Source: Cranoglanis bouderius (lineage: Eukaryota; Chordata; Actinopteri; Siluriformes; Cranoglanididae). Taken from it: a stretch of 64,000 nucleotides of DNA. The notes under the pieces are model-generated. The model worked only from the letters and a program-made list of their open reading frames with translations. It ran no database searches and had not been told where the DNA came from. Positions 1 to 9,785 of the stretch are shown one piece after another (position 1 is the stretch's first letter; every line of letters starts with the position of its first letter). The DNA lies in the NCBI GenBank assembly GCA_023630585.1, contig CM042566.1, forward strand, positions 53,501-117,500, in the 5' to 3' direction. The position numbers were made by a program, and so were the translations under genes.

Positions 1-114
1 GATTCAGACACAGTGTATGATGAAACAGATTTTCTAGCCACTGTATTGGACATCACATTTAATTTGAATGATCTGCAGCCTGAAGGCATCGACAATGTAA
101 TGAACAGTTACTGA
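1..114 (+). other. Open reading frame tail entering from the window edge, unassigned
   Basis: Frame 1 is open from the first base for 37 codons and ends at a TGA at 112-114. The peptide is acidic and ends with residues NVMNSY. I do not recognise it. It could be the end of an exon or of a transposon-derived gene cut by the window edge, or chance. The following sequence has further stops in this frame. Confidence 0.15.
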
Positions 115-1283
115 GCCACCATCAGCCACTTTCTGCACAAATGCCTGTGACACTTTATCATGAAGGCAGAGACACAATCATGGCTTTACCTGCTATTGCA
201 GTGTAAAAACAGCTCCAATCAGCCATATTGAAAGTGGCATATCTGCTATTTAAACAGTTTAAACGTTTCACATATCTTTTTTTTCCCTCTCATTTGAAAA
301 ACGTGCTCCTTTATAAGTGGTGTTTTAAAATGCTGAACATGAAGGAGTCTGTGTGCTGCTCAGTTCTCATTGGAGTTAACTCATTCCTCATGTAGAGTAA
401 TTTTATTTAAAATTCCTCTGATCAAGTCAGATGATCTGATTCATCTGATAGCATCTGATTCATCTGATAGCTATCAAGTCTGAGTGTTTACTCTGAGCTG
501 CTCAGGATTCTGGTTAACTTCATCTGTGCTTCTTTCCACTCTTTGTATTTGACAGAAGTCTTTTGTTCTTAGATATAATCTGCTTTGTGATCTTTGCAAG
601 TCTGTTTTGGATTTTGACCCTTGACCCTATCCCATTTCAGTAAGCATGCACTTGGATTCTATTTTACACCTACTTTGTTAAGTGGGTTCACCTGTTCATG
701 TTAATTGTATCCCTATATAACATCTCTCTTTTGATCTGTGTCTGTTTTTCCTGTGTTTCGGCACTTGGAGCTCAGTGAGTGAGCTGATAAAATAAAGGGC
801 CAAAAATTGTACTTGGGTCTACTGTTACAGCCAATAAACTTTTTTTTAAACTTATAATATTTTGTGCTGCTTTTCTTGGACACAAGTCTCAGTCCAGCAT
901 GTGGCACTTGAAGCCTGTTGTTTTTTAGACTCTTCACACGAGCCGACTGAATGTGTAAAGTAAAAGCTCCACATGCGGGGGAAGAATGTATGCAAAGGCA
1001 TGAGGAGATTTGGCAGAACTTGTGTTCAGAGTGTGAAAAGGATATGTTTGGCTGAACATCATGCTCTGGGCTTCCATTCAGTTCACAAATTCTGAGTTGT
1101 TTTTGGTCTCCATGGAAACTGCACAGGATAATTTCAATGCTGGGGAAAGGATAATTTCAATGTGGGACCCAGAGCTACCGGGGAGGTGGTCTTAACAAAG
1201 CTTGTGTTTTTAACATGAGTTATACAACAGAAAAATCATAAATGTCAAACTAATGCATAAAAGAACTGTTTATTATGTCCAAC
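115..1283. other. Unassigned AT-rich stretch
   Basis: I see no coding region here. A TATA-like CTATATAA (about 711-718) is followed by AATAAA-type signals at about 793 and 832, which could be part of an old LTR or a 3' UTR, but I find no TG...CA boundaries or target duplication. A short direct repeat (GATAATTTCAATG type) sits at about 1127-1160. Confidence 0.3.
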
Positions 1284-1521
1284 AGGTGAATTCCTTTGTG
1301 AATTTGCAGATTTTATCTTGAACCTGGTTGTTTATCTAGACAAAGCATTAATTGTTGGTGACTTTAATATTAATTTTGATAACGTGGAAGATCCTCTGAG
1401 AACAACGGTTGTGTCTATTCTAGAGACAGTAGGGGTCAATCAGAATGTAATAGGACCCACTCATAATGGTGGTCACACTCTTGACATTATACTAACATAC
1501 GGATTAAACATAGAAAATATA
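1284..1521 (+). pseudogene. L2-type LINE ORF2, endonuclease-domain fragment (left part)
   Basis: This translates as a degenerate LINE apurinic-endonuclease domain. It shows a VGDFNINFDN block (catalytic GDFN-type motif, about 1351-1380) and then the NVIGPTHN...HTLDIILTYG segment. In related elements the next block is the SDH motif, and that block is found 3' of the Tc1 derivative that splits the element at the TA at 1520-1521. The copy is 5'-truncated, with no ORF1 or 5' UTR upstream. It is a dead retrotransposon copy, not a host gene. L2/CR1-group membership is inferred from protein similarity recognised by eye. Confidence 0.8.
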
Positions 1522-1875
1522 CAGTAGGGGAAAAAAGTATTTGATCCCCTGCTGATTTTGTACGTCTGCCCACTGACAAAGAAATGATAAGTTTTTAATG
1601 ATGAGTGAAATAAGTAAATAAATTTTATTCTGTGATTGCCAACAAGGGTTTTGCCACAAAGTACTAAGTCGAAGGGGTAAAATACTTATTTCACTCATTA
1701 AAATGCAAATCAATTTATAACTTTTTTGAAATGTGTTTTTCTGGATTTTTTTGTTGTTATTCTGTCTCTCACTGTTAAAATACACCTACCATTAAAATTA
1801 TACACCGATCATTTCTTTGTCAGTGGGCAAACGTACAAAATCAGCAGGGGATCAAATACTTTTTTTACCCCACTG
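1522..1875. mobile_element. Tc1-like deletion derivative (MITE), 354 bp
   Basis: The terminal inverted repeats start CAGTAGGGG... and end ...CCCCACTG, flanked by TA on both sides (1520-1521 and 1876-1877), the Tc1/mariner target duplication. The ends match the longer element at 32598-33708. The interior keeps only the last transposase codons ([11 protein letters not shown] then a stop, about 1633-1666) and the 3' inverted repeat. It is therefore an internally deleted derivative, not independently mobile. It interrupts an L2 LINE endonuclease. Confidence 0.92.
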
Positions 1876-3042
1876 TAGTCACATTTCTGCAGTCTGAAGC
1901 TATCTCTGACCATTATCTCATCTCGTGTAAATTGCGCATTGATCATAACATATGCACCTTACCACGCTACCGTGTCAAACGTACATTCACCTCAGCTATT
2001 GCACGGAGTTTTATCAATAACCTCCCAGAGATATCACATATGATTCGATCACCGTCTGATCCCAAAGAACTTGATCAGGCGACTGAATGCTTAGGGTCAA
2101 TGTTCCATTACACGTTAGATAAGGTAGCTCCACTTAAAAGAAAAATAATTAGAGAGAAAAAGCTAGCACCCTGGTATAATGATCACACACGCACCTTAAA
2201 ACAGATCACTCCACAATTAGAACGTAAATGGCATCAAACCAAATTGGTAGCATTTCAAACAGCATGGAAGGAGAGCCTCCTGAACTACAGGAAATCTCTT
2301 AGTGCTGCTACATCAGTATATCTCTCCACATTAATTAAAGATAACAAAAATAATCCTAGATTCCTATTTAATACCTTAGCGAAATTAACTAGGAATAAAA
2401 CCGTCACAGAAACAGGCACACAATCATTATGTAGCAGCGATGATTTCATGAATTTTTTTCATTGGCAAAATTGAAAATATTAGACAAAAAATTCAGACTA
2501 TTAATTTAAAACCAGGCAGTCTAACTAACCCTGTAGATAATAATATAGCAATATCACATCAACGATTAGAATGTTTTACTCTCCTTAGAGAGACCGAAGT
2601 TATTTCTTTAATTTCTTCGTCAAAATCATCAACTTGTATATTAGATCCTCTACCTACATGTTTCTTCAAACAGATTATTCCAGACGTAATCAAACCCCTT
2701 CTAAAAATAAAAAAAGTCTTCCCTTAGCACTGGTTATGTACCTAAACCATTTAAACTAGCAGTTATCAAACCCCTGATTAAAAAACCTGACCTCGACCCC
2801 TGTCAATTGTCCAGCTACAGGCCGATATCAAATCTCCCCTTTATCTCCAAGATCTTAGAAAATGTTGTAGCACAGCAGCTATGCTTGTACCTAAATAGGA
2901 ATAACATTCATGAAATGTATCAGTCAGGATTTAGACCTCATCATAGCACAGAGACAGCGCTGGTTAAAGTGTTAAATGACCTCATGCTGGCCTCTGATCA
3001 GGGTTGTGTCTCCATGCTTGTGTTGCTTGACCTTAGTGCGTA
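1876..3042 (+). pseudogene. L2-type LINE ORF2, right part (endonuclease end to early reverse transcriptase)
   Basis: This is the continuation of the LINE at 1284. It begins with the endonuclease SDHYLIS block (about 1908-1928), then a linker, then early reverse-transcriptase motifs: [16 protein letters not shown] (about 2812-2860), a [14 protein letters not shown] block and the start of LLDLSA. A frameshift lies in a T run at about 2453-2460, after which the frame continues one base over to about 2725; further frame changes occur between there and 2807. The copy ends abruptly at 3042, where a minus-strand SINE begins. The YADD catalytic region is absent. Confidence 0.85.
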
Positions 3043-3178
3043 GTTCATTTATACATCTGAGCAGTTGAGGGCCTTGCTCAAGGGCCCAACAGTGGCAGCT
3101 TGGCAGTGTTGGGATTTGAACTCACAACCTTCTGATCAGTAGCCCAACGTTTTAACCACTGAGCTACCACTGCCAAAC
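3043..3178 (-). repeat. tRNA-derived SINE, short copy
   Basis: Read on the minus strand, this starts GGCAGTGGTAGCTCAGTGG. It has a tRNA-type A box (TAGCTCAGTGG) and a B-box-like GAGTTCAAATCC, then the body TGCCACTGTTGGGCCCTTG shared with the copy near 6.5 kb. The body is truncated compared with that copy. It is not a functional tRNA gene. Confidence 0.75.
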
Positions 3179-3362
3179 ATCAAGTTTAAAACTTTTTTTC
3201 TTTCTCTTGAATTTAACCAAACAGTCAGATCCCAATTCTTTTGGAAATGGTGTTAGTATTATTATCTTTGTTGTTGTTGTTGTTATTCTTCTTCTTATTG
3301 TTGTTGTTGTTGTTGTTATGCTAATATTTGTCGTACCAATAAAGCAACTTTTGAAACTGAAT

Positions 3363-3396
<34 letters not shown>

Positions 3397-3496
3397 AGAT
3401 TCAGGTTTTACAACGCAAACTAATTCCATCTCAAATCAGTCATTTCACAGAATTGTGTTACTGTAAATATTTCATGAGCATTTAGAGTGGATTTTT

Positions 3497-3497
<1 letters not shown>
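3179..3497. repeat. TTG/TTA trinucleotide tract and (GA)n
   Basis: Interrupted TTG/TTC repeats lie at about 3260-3318 and a pure (GA)n run at about 3364-3396. The rest of the interval shows nothing I recognise. Confidence 0.8.

Positions 3498-3555
<58 letters not shown>
3498..3555. repeat. (CA)n microsatellite
   Basis: A long uninterrupted CA dinucleotide array. Overlapping open frames on the minus strand are artefacts of it. Confidence 0.97.
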
Positions 3556-3559
<4 letters not shown>

Positions 3560-3658
3560 CATCATCAGAAACACAGTGGCATCACACATACAGTATACAG
3601 TAAACGCACATGAAGCTCTTTGAATGGAGTACCTCGTGACTTCCTTTTCATTCTGGTC

Positions 3659-3661
<3 letters not shown>

Positions 3662-3724
<63 letters not shown>

Positions 3725-3740
3725 ACAAGCACACACACAC
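3662..3740. repeat. Compound (TC)n(AC)n microsatellite
   Basis: A TC tract runs directly into an AC tract, with one interruption near 3728. Several overlapping open frames across it are low-complexity artefacts. Confidence 0.97.
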
Positions 3741-4234
3741 ATATCGATCTCTCAGTATTGTTCCTTTCCTGCCATCTTTCATTTATTCTCTCTGTTCCCA
3801 TCTTCACAACCAAATGTTTCTAACACTCACCAGAAGTCAGCTGTGTAATGTGTTATTTTTCAGCTGATTTTGAACAAAGTCTGCTCAGCAAAGACTTTTA
3901 GAGTTTCTTAAATGAGAGAAAAGGAGATTTTTATTCCTCCGCCGTTAAATCATGAGTGTAATAAGAGAACCTTGTAAACTAGAACATGTACAGTAGAATG
4001 GATGACTGTGATGTGTACATTAATGCCTTAACACAGATAATAATATAAAGTGCAGCTTGAAAATGATGAAATATAAGACCTTGAGTGGTTTGTTTTGGTT
4101 TGTTTTCTTTCGGTAATTCATTATGTTCCCTCAATATGGACAAACATGTTTGTTACTGAGGACATCTTTAAAACTTTTACATGAGATTTTCTACACAATT
4201 AAAGGTTTCTGTGATGAATGTTAGCACAAAGACA

Positions 4235-4237
<3 letters not shown>
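3741..4237. other. Unique AT-rich sequence, nothing recognised
   Basis: No coding potential, terminal repeats or tRNA-like boxes are visible. Confidence 0.4.

Positions 4238-4275
<38 letters not shown>
4238..4275. repeat. (TG)n microsatellite
   Basis: A pure TG dinucleotide run. Confidence 0.96.
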
Positions 4276-4276
<1 letters not shown>

Positions 4277-4862
4277 CATTATATTTCATTTCATTATAAA
4301 ATAAATTTGGATGCAGTTGAAAACCACGTTAATTATAAAGATGAATATGCAAATCATTCAGGTGGAGTTTTCCTGCAGCTGTGACTCTCTCGCTGTTACT
4401 GCTGAGGAAAATCAAGAAAGACTCACTGATGAGGATTCAAATTAATCTGCACTCAGTTCTGACCTCCACAAGGAATGGGATTTTCTGGTGCAAAAATTAT
4501 ACAAATATCTGTTACTCACATTAACCTCTCCCCTTATAGGCAGATGCTGTTTAACTAACTCCACCCCTTAGATACAGATGTCTGCAGCTGGGTTTCAGCA
4601 GGTTCTCCTGCTTCAGCTCAGTGGAAGATGAGAAATGGAGTGGATTTAAGTTGAGTGTAATGTTCCTCACTGACACTTCTTAAAGAACAGGGGATTTTCT
4701 TTACATGTCTCAGGATCTGAGTGATCGATCTATCTATCCAGTTTTCTCCTACGTTCAGGAGTCTATGGGGAACTTCCCAGAAAGAGAGTTTAGAATTTAT
4801 TTCACCAAGAATGTGTAGTAAAAACCTCCAGGGGGTCAAACACTGAAGAGTTTGTCCAACAT
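4276..4862. other. Unique sequence, nothing recognised
   Basis: The open frame on the minus strand (about 4618-4839) has no recognisable motif and no initiation or splice context. Confidence 0.4.

Positions 4863-4937
<75 letters not shown>
4863..4937. repeat. Compound (GT)n(GA)n microsatellite
   Basis: A GT run at 4863-4884 continues directly into a GA run. This GT-to-GA switch recurs at 22.1, 22.7 and 52.1 kb. Confidence 0.97.
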
Positions 4938-4940
<3 letters not shown>

Positions 4941-5519
4941 AATCTGAGATGTCTCTTTCATAAATCCTTTAACAAAATCTTTACTGCATGCATCAGTGTG
5001 TTTAAGCTATAAATATGCAGATTAAAGCTCTTTTGAGATGTGATTAGTTTATCATGACGAGGTGAGATTGCTGGATTTTAGCCTTGAATGTGTTATGGCA
5101 GTGTTTATTTATTTATTTATTCATTTACATTCTTTGTCAGAAAAGATCACACCATCGTTTATGTTCTATAGACTGAGCTGTAAAACCTCAGGTGATAAAC
5201 ACTCTGTGTAACAACATGTTGGTAAAGATTCTGTTATGTCCTGAACTTTTTCTTCAGGATGCAGAGACTCCAACACTCCAGCAACATTTCTCACCGATTT
5301 AAGTGAGTTGTTGTGTTTGTTTCATACAGTAAGATGAGGAGGAAGTGTAGGTCACACAGAGATAAATGTAAATAAATACTACAGGAGAGAAAGAAAGTAA
5401 AAGAGGAATTAAAGGTGTAGTTAGAGAAGAGAGAGTAGAGAAAGTAGGAGAGGAAATAATGATTTATGGTCTCAGGCCGTGTCTCATTTATCACTGTGTC
5501 CACTGAGCCAATCTCAAAC

Positions 5520-5521
<2 letters not shown>
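4938..5521. other. Unique sequence, nothing recognised
   Basis: Ordinary AT-rich DNA with a short TTTA repeat at about 5105-5125. No gene signal. Confidence 0.4.

Positions 5522-5569
<48 letters not shown>
5522..5569. repeat. (CA)n microsatellite
   Basis: A pure CA array followed by a short GA/CA tail. Confidence 0.96.
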
Positions 5570-5571
<2 letters not shown>

Positions 5572-6014
5572 ACACACACCTCATTATTTGTTATAAAGTG
5601 AATTCATTGTGAAGTATTCTGTCATGATGACAAAACAAACTATATACATATTTCAATTATTATTTATTGTCTTTACATTCATTACAGAACATAAAACCAA
5701 GAGATTAAATTAAATAAAGAGGGAAATTGCTCAAATAGTGCAAAATAAAATAGACTGTTTATTTTACACAGCCATGTTACATCATGTGACCATAGTGGTT
5801 AAGCAGCACAAATGCTGTTTTTGCTTCAGGTCATGTCATAAACTCTGAACATCTCTTCTAAGTGTGCACTTTTATAAATTTTTACATTGTTTAATTTTTT
5901 ATGCAGACCACCATACACAGATGTGATTATATTCTTTATTAAACCGCAGGAGATATGATTAATGTTCTTAATGTGTAAAAACTTTTTTATTTTTAAAGAC
6001 ACAGTATATCTCAG

Positions 6015-6250
6015 GAACACTAGGCTTGAGAAGAGAATACACCCTGCATGGGACACCAACCCATCTCAGGGCAACACTCACACACACTCACACACATTCA
6101 CACACATTCACACCTGGAGGTAATTTATCATAGCCAGTCCACCTACCTGCATGTTTTGTGAAGTAGAAGGAAACCAGAGAACTTCAAGGAAACAGTAACC
6201 CAAGCTCAGGATCAAACCGGCAACCCTGGAGCTGTGAGAAAGTAATGATA
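6015..6250 (-). repeat. Dispersed tRNA-related fish repeat, degenerate
   Basis: On the minus strand, a head resembling a tRNA B-box region (GGTTTGATCCTGAG) leads into a body with degenerate TGCAGGTAGGTGGA and ends in a CACACTCA-type simple repeat. It looks like the repeat at about 40401 read on the opposite strand. The order and the short tandem CACATTCA tail are seen directly; the family assignment is by eye. Confidence 0.55.
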
Positions 6251-6274
6251 CCCGCTGTGGTACATTACATTATA

Positions 6275-6520
6275 TAGAAGAAGAAGAAGCTTCTATTTGT
6301 CACATATACTTTACAGCACAGTGAAATTCTTTTCTTCACATATCCCAGATTGTTAGGAAGTTGTAGTCAGAGCATAGGGTCAGCCATGTTACAGCGCCCC
6401 TGGAGCAGGGAGGGTTAAGGGCCTTGCTCAAGGGCCCAACAGTGGCAGCTTGGCAGAGCTGGGGCTTGAACCCCTGATCTTCTGACCAGAGCCTTAACCA
6501 TTGAGCCACCACTGCCCTGG
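6275..6520 (-). repeat. tRNA-derived SINE, longer copy
   Basis: On the minus strand the head begins GGGCAGTGGTGGCTCAATGG, with A box TGGCTCAATGG and B box GGTTCAAGCCC. The body TGCCACTGTTGGGCCCTTG is shared with the 3.1 kb copy, followed by GGGGCGCTGTAACATGG. The tail ends in a run of TTC-type triplets near 6285. Promoter boxes are visible, but the copy is diverged and there is no sign of activity. Confidence 0.75.
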
Positions 6521-6673
6521 AACTAAAACAGGAACTAAACTAAACAAAATACTAAACTGGCCACAACAACTCCATGTCACTGCGCTACAGTAGTGCCTCT
6601 ATGTGTCTGTATAGAGCTCTAATGCTGTCCAATCATCTGTTTAATAACACAAAGAAGACAATCGCTGAGTATA

Positions 6674-6675
<2 letters not shown>

Positions 6676-6740
<65 letters not shown>
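6676..6740. repeat. (ATT)n(AAT)n near-perfect palindromic microsatellite
   Basis: An ATT array switches to an AAT array near 6709, so the two halves are complementary. A cruciform or hairpin is possible. Confidence 0.93.
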
Positions 6741-7290
6741 TTTATGACCTTATTAATTCATTAGCATCACTGAGTTACTGAAAGTAACGTATGATTATTG
6801 AGGTCATTATTTTATAACATTATTTGAGTCACTCTGCATGAAACATCAACCACAACACAATAATAAAGTGCACCTGAGGGTATTTCTCATGTTTAACTAC
6901 TTTTACGCTAATTAGAGTGCGAAGCACTAAATAATGTAACAACTGCACTTCATCATTAATGACTTTCGGTGATCAGTTTCCTTCAAAAGTATTTATCATT
7001 CTGTTAAAATGTAATGACCTTCTAAACAAAGTTGTACCAATTTATTGCAGATTTACAGTAATGAGATTTATTTATTTATTTTATTACAGGTGTGATCTAA
7101 TGCATACTTGTACTGATGAATGTTCATGAGTTTCTGATGGACAACGGGAGCAAATAAAATAAACAGAAGCTATTGAGCTTACAAGAGTCTGATTCATGAT
7201 GTTTCTCAGAAAAGACAAAAGATGAGAAACAGCAGCTTTACACAACAGAAATGATGAAAAAATGTTGGTTTACACTTTATTATTATTATT
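6741..7290. other. Unique AT-rich sequence, nothing recognised
   Basis: No coding or repeat boundary is visible apart from a TTTA tract near 7068-7083. Confidence 0.4.
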
Positions 7291-7553
7291 CTATTCAATT
7301 CAGTTTTATTTGTATAGCGCTTTTAACAATGGACATTGTCCCAAAGCAGCTTTACAGAAATATATAAATTCAGGATATAGATTTTAAATGTATGAATTTA
7401 TCCCTAATGAGCAGCCAGAGGTGACGGTGGTGAGGAAAAACTCCCCGAGACGATATGAGGAAGAAACCTTGAGAGGAACCAGACTCAATATGGAACCCAT
7501 CTACATGGTCAAATAGTGCAGTCGTATAACCAGGAAATTCATTACATTACAAA
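7291..7553 (-). repeat. L2-type LINE 3' terminal repeat (distal part)
   Basis: On the minus strand this ends with CTGTAAAGCTGCTTTGGGAC, then GCGCTATACAAATAAAACTG and a GAATTGAAT-type tail. The same 3' terminus is seen on the plus strand at about 9360-9475. It is the last part of the element's 3' UTR. The matching proximal 3' UTR lies at 8209-8711, separated by a plus-strand reverse-transcriptase fragment. Confidence 0.8.
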
Positions 7554-7554
7554 T

Positions 7555-8208
7555 GTGTCAGTCAGGATTTAGGCCTCATCATAGCACAGAGACAGCGCTG
7601 GTTAAAGTGGTAAATGACCTACTACTGATCAGGGTTGTGTCTCCTTGCTTGTGTTGCTTGACCTTAGTGCAGCTTTTGATACAATTGATCATACTATTCT
7701 CCTTGATAGACTAGAAAACGTTGTTGGCATTAAGGAAGCGGCCCTCTCCTGGCTCAGGTCCTATTTGACTGATCGTTATCAGTTTGTAGATGTAAATGGT
7801 GACTTCTCTATGCATACTGAGGTAAAGTTTGGTGTTCCGCAAGGTTCCATTTTAGGATCACTGCTTTTTTCTTTATATATGCTACCTCTGGGGGAAATTA
7901 TTCATAAACATGGAATTAGCTTCCACTGTTATGCTGATGACACACAGTTGTATGTTTCAGCAAAGCCAGATGACAGACACCAGTTTAATAAAGTTGAGGA
8001 ATGTGTAAAGGACATTAGACAGTGGATGCTTATTAACTTCCTCTTACTTAATTCTGGGAAGACAGAAGTACTTATACTAGGACCACATGCAGCTAGAAGT
8101 AAGTTTTCTGATTCCACAGTAACTCTGGATGGCCTTTCTCTTTCATCATGTGCAGCAGTAAAAGACCTTGGTGTGATTATTGACTCCAGTCATTCATTTG
8201 ATCAATGA
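7555..8208 (+). pseudogene. L2-type LINE reverse-transcriptase fragment with YADD motif
   Basis: One of the best-preserved LINE pieces in the window. It has [15 protein letters not shown] (motif A type), FGVPQGSILGSLLFSLYM (motif B), HCYADDTQLYVSA (the catalytic YADD box, about 7924-7962), then LINFLLLNSGKTEVLILG and KDLGVIIDSS. The frame runs unbroken from about 7645 to 8208. The 5' edge overlaps the [11 protein letters not shown] region found at 2920. It has no endonuclease, no complete ORF and ends inside the domain. It sits in inverted orientation inside the 3' UTR of a minus-strand copy. Confidence 0.88.
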
Positions 8209-8711
8209 TCTTTAGGCTGCACCGTGTGGGGCCATCCTCAGCAGCAGCATGTGACCTCAATTGATGAGGTCTCCAACCAGAAGTAGGGCATCAGGATGGA
8301 TCGGGCAGGTCCAGAGAGCAGAAGGGGTCGGGATCACTGGCATCTCAGGAGTATCATGTGAAGCTCAACAGAAGGGGAGGGAGAGAAAGTGAGAGAGAGT
8401 GAGAGAGAGAGAGAGATCATTAGGTATGATTATTGTCCCGTAATGGTAAAGGACAATGTACTTTGCGTAAGTGAAAGCAGGTACTCTGGCAAGACTAGCT
8501 TATGACAGGATAACTAAAAGGGAGAGCCAGAAGGTAACACAGATATGAGGGCTCCCTGGGACAAGGCGGCCAGCCACCCCACCACCAACAAACCTTGGTG
8601 GACGCCTGAAGGTGGGGGGGTGACAGCATCCAGACATCCCAGTTCACCACAACACACTATGCCTGTGAGACCTCTAGATCTGCTCCTTTACCTAAGGAAA
8701 AAAAAAAAAAA
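8209..8711 (-). repeat. L2-type LINE 3' UTR (proximal part)
   Basis: On the minus strand this directly follows the C-terminal codons at 8712. It includes a CT-rich tract (plus-strand (GA)n at about 8385-8416) and ends with the GATGGCCCCACACGG block. A related block (GGGGCCATCCTCAG on plus) occurs at 20107. A poly-A run (plus) lies at 8698-8711. A plus-strand open frame here is spurious. Confidence 0.65.
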
Positions 8712-9045
8712 CTATTCGCGAAAGGCTTGATTAAACAAATATGTTTTCAGCCTGGACTTAAACACTGAGACTGTGTCTGAGTCCCGAACACTAATTGGAA
8801 GGCTGTTCCATAACTGTGGGGCTTTGTAAGAGAAAGCTCTTCCCCCTGCTGTAACCTTCACTATTCGAGGTACCGACAAATAGCCTACACCTTCTGATTG
8901 AAGTAGGCGTGGCAGATTATAAAAGACCAAAAATTCACTTAGGTACTGTGGCATGAAGCCATTTAGTGCTTTATAAGTCAACAGTAGTATTTTATAATCA
9001 ATGCGGGATTTCACTGGGAGCCAATACAGTGTGCATAAGATAGGT
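8712..9045 (-). pseudogene. L2-type LINE ORF2 C-terminus, minus copy
   Basis: On the minus strand this reads LYWLPVKSRIDYKILLLTYK, then ALNGFMPQYLSEFLVF, RAFSYKAPQLWNSLP and FKSRLKTYLFNQAFRE, the typical C-terminal tail of this LINE group. The intact frame ends at 8712 and continues into the element's own 3' UTR. It abuts a plus-strand copy of the same region at about 9046, forming an imperfect inverted repeat. Confidence 0.88.
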
Positions 9046-9475
9046 ACAAACAAACTCCAGTTAGTCCAGAATGCAGCTGCAAGAGTCCTCACTAGAACCA
9101 GAAGATATGACCACATCACACCTATCTTATCCACACTGCATTGGCTCCCAGTGAAATTTCACATTGATTATAAAACACTATTATTGACCTATAAAGCACT
9201 AAATGGTCTCCCGCCACAGTACCTAAGCGAACTTTTGGTCTTTATGATCCGCCACGCCTACTTCGATCAAAAGGTGCAGGCTGTTTGTTGGTACCTGAAT
9301 AGTGAAGGCTACAGCGGGGGGAAGAGCTTTTCCCTGCCGTTGTCGCCGCTGGCTTGTTCATTAGGGATAAATATATCAATATAAAATTTAGATCCGAAAT
9401 GTATATATTTCTGTAAAGCTGCTTTGTGATGATGTCCATTGTTGAAAGCGCTATACAAATAAAACCGAATTGAAT
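9046..9475 (+). pseudogene. L2-type LINE ORF2 C-terminus and 3' end, plus copy
   Basis: It starts NKLQLVQNAAARVLTRTRRY, then TPILSTLHWLPVKFHIDYK. A one-base deletion after the LLVF codons (about 9243) shifts the frame, after which YDPPRLLRSKGAG reads in another frame to two stops. The 3' terminus at about 9400-9475 carries CTGTAAAGCTGCTTTGTG and a GAATTGAA tandem tail. It lies head-to-head with the minus copy at 8712-9045. Confidence 0.85.
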
Positions 9476-9479
9476 TGAA

Positions 9480-9690
9480 AACTGAATTGAAAAGCTGCAC
9501 TAAGGTCAAGCAACACAAGCATGGAGACACAGCCCTGATCAGAGGCCAGCAGTAAGTCATTTACCACTTTAACCAGTGCTGTCTCTGTGCTATAATGAGG
9601 CCTAAATCCTGACTGATACATTTCATGAATGTTATTCCTTTGTAGGTACGAGCATAGCTGCTGCGCTTCAACCTTTTCTAAGATCATGGT
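9480..9690 (-). pseudogene. L2-type LINE reverse-transcriptase fragment (minus)
   Basis: On the minus strand this reads [35 protein letters not shown] and [10 protein letters not shown], the early palm/fingers region seen at about 2850-3040 and 7560-7680. It is joined directly to an endonuclease scrap at 9691, so a large internal deletion separates the two domains. Confidence 0.85.
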
Positions 9691-9785
9691 CCTATTACAT
9701 TCTGATTGACCCCTACTGAATCTAGAATGGGCACAACCGCTGTTCTCAGAGGGTCAGAGGAGCATATTACTGCATCAGACATCGC
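9691..9785 (-). pseudogene. L2-type LINE endonuclease scrap (minus)
   Basis: On the minus strand this reads [20 protein letters not shown], matching the endonuclease segment at about 1399-1460. It is flanked directly by the ORF1 end on one side and the reverse-transcriptase piece on the other, so two internal deletions have compacted this copy. Confidence 0.75.

Noticed and set aside
690..880. LTR with TATA box and AATAAA
   Set aside because: No TG...CA termini or target duplication could be found.
3043..3178. tRNA gene
   Set aside because: A and B boxes are present but the cloverleaf and anticodon stem are not; the body continues as a SINE. The same holds for 6275-6520 and 24247-24418.
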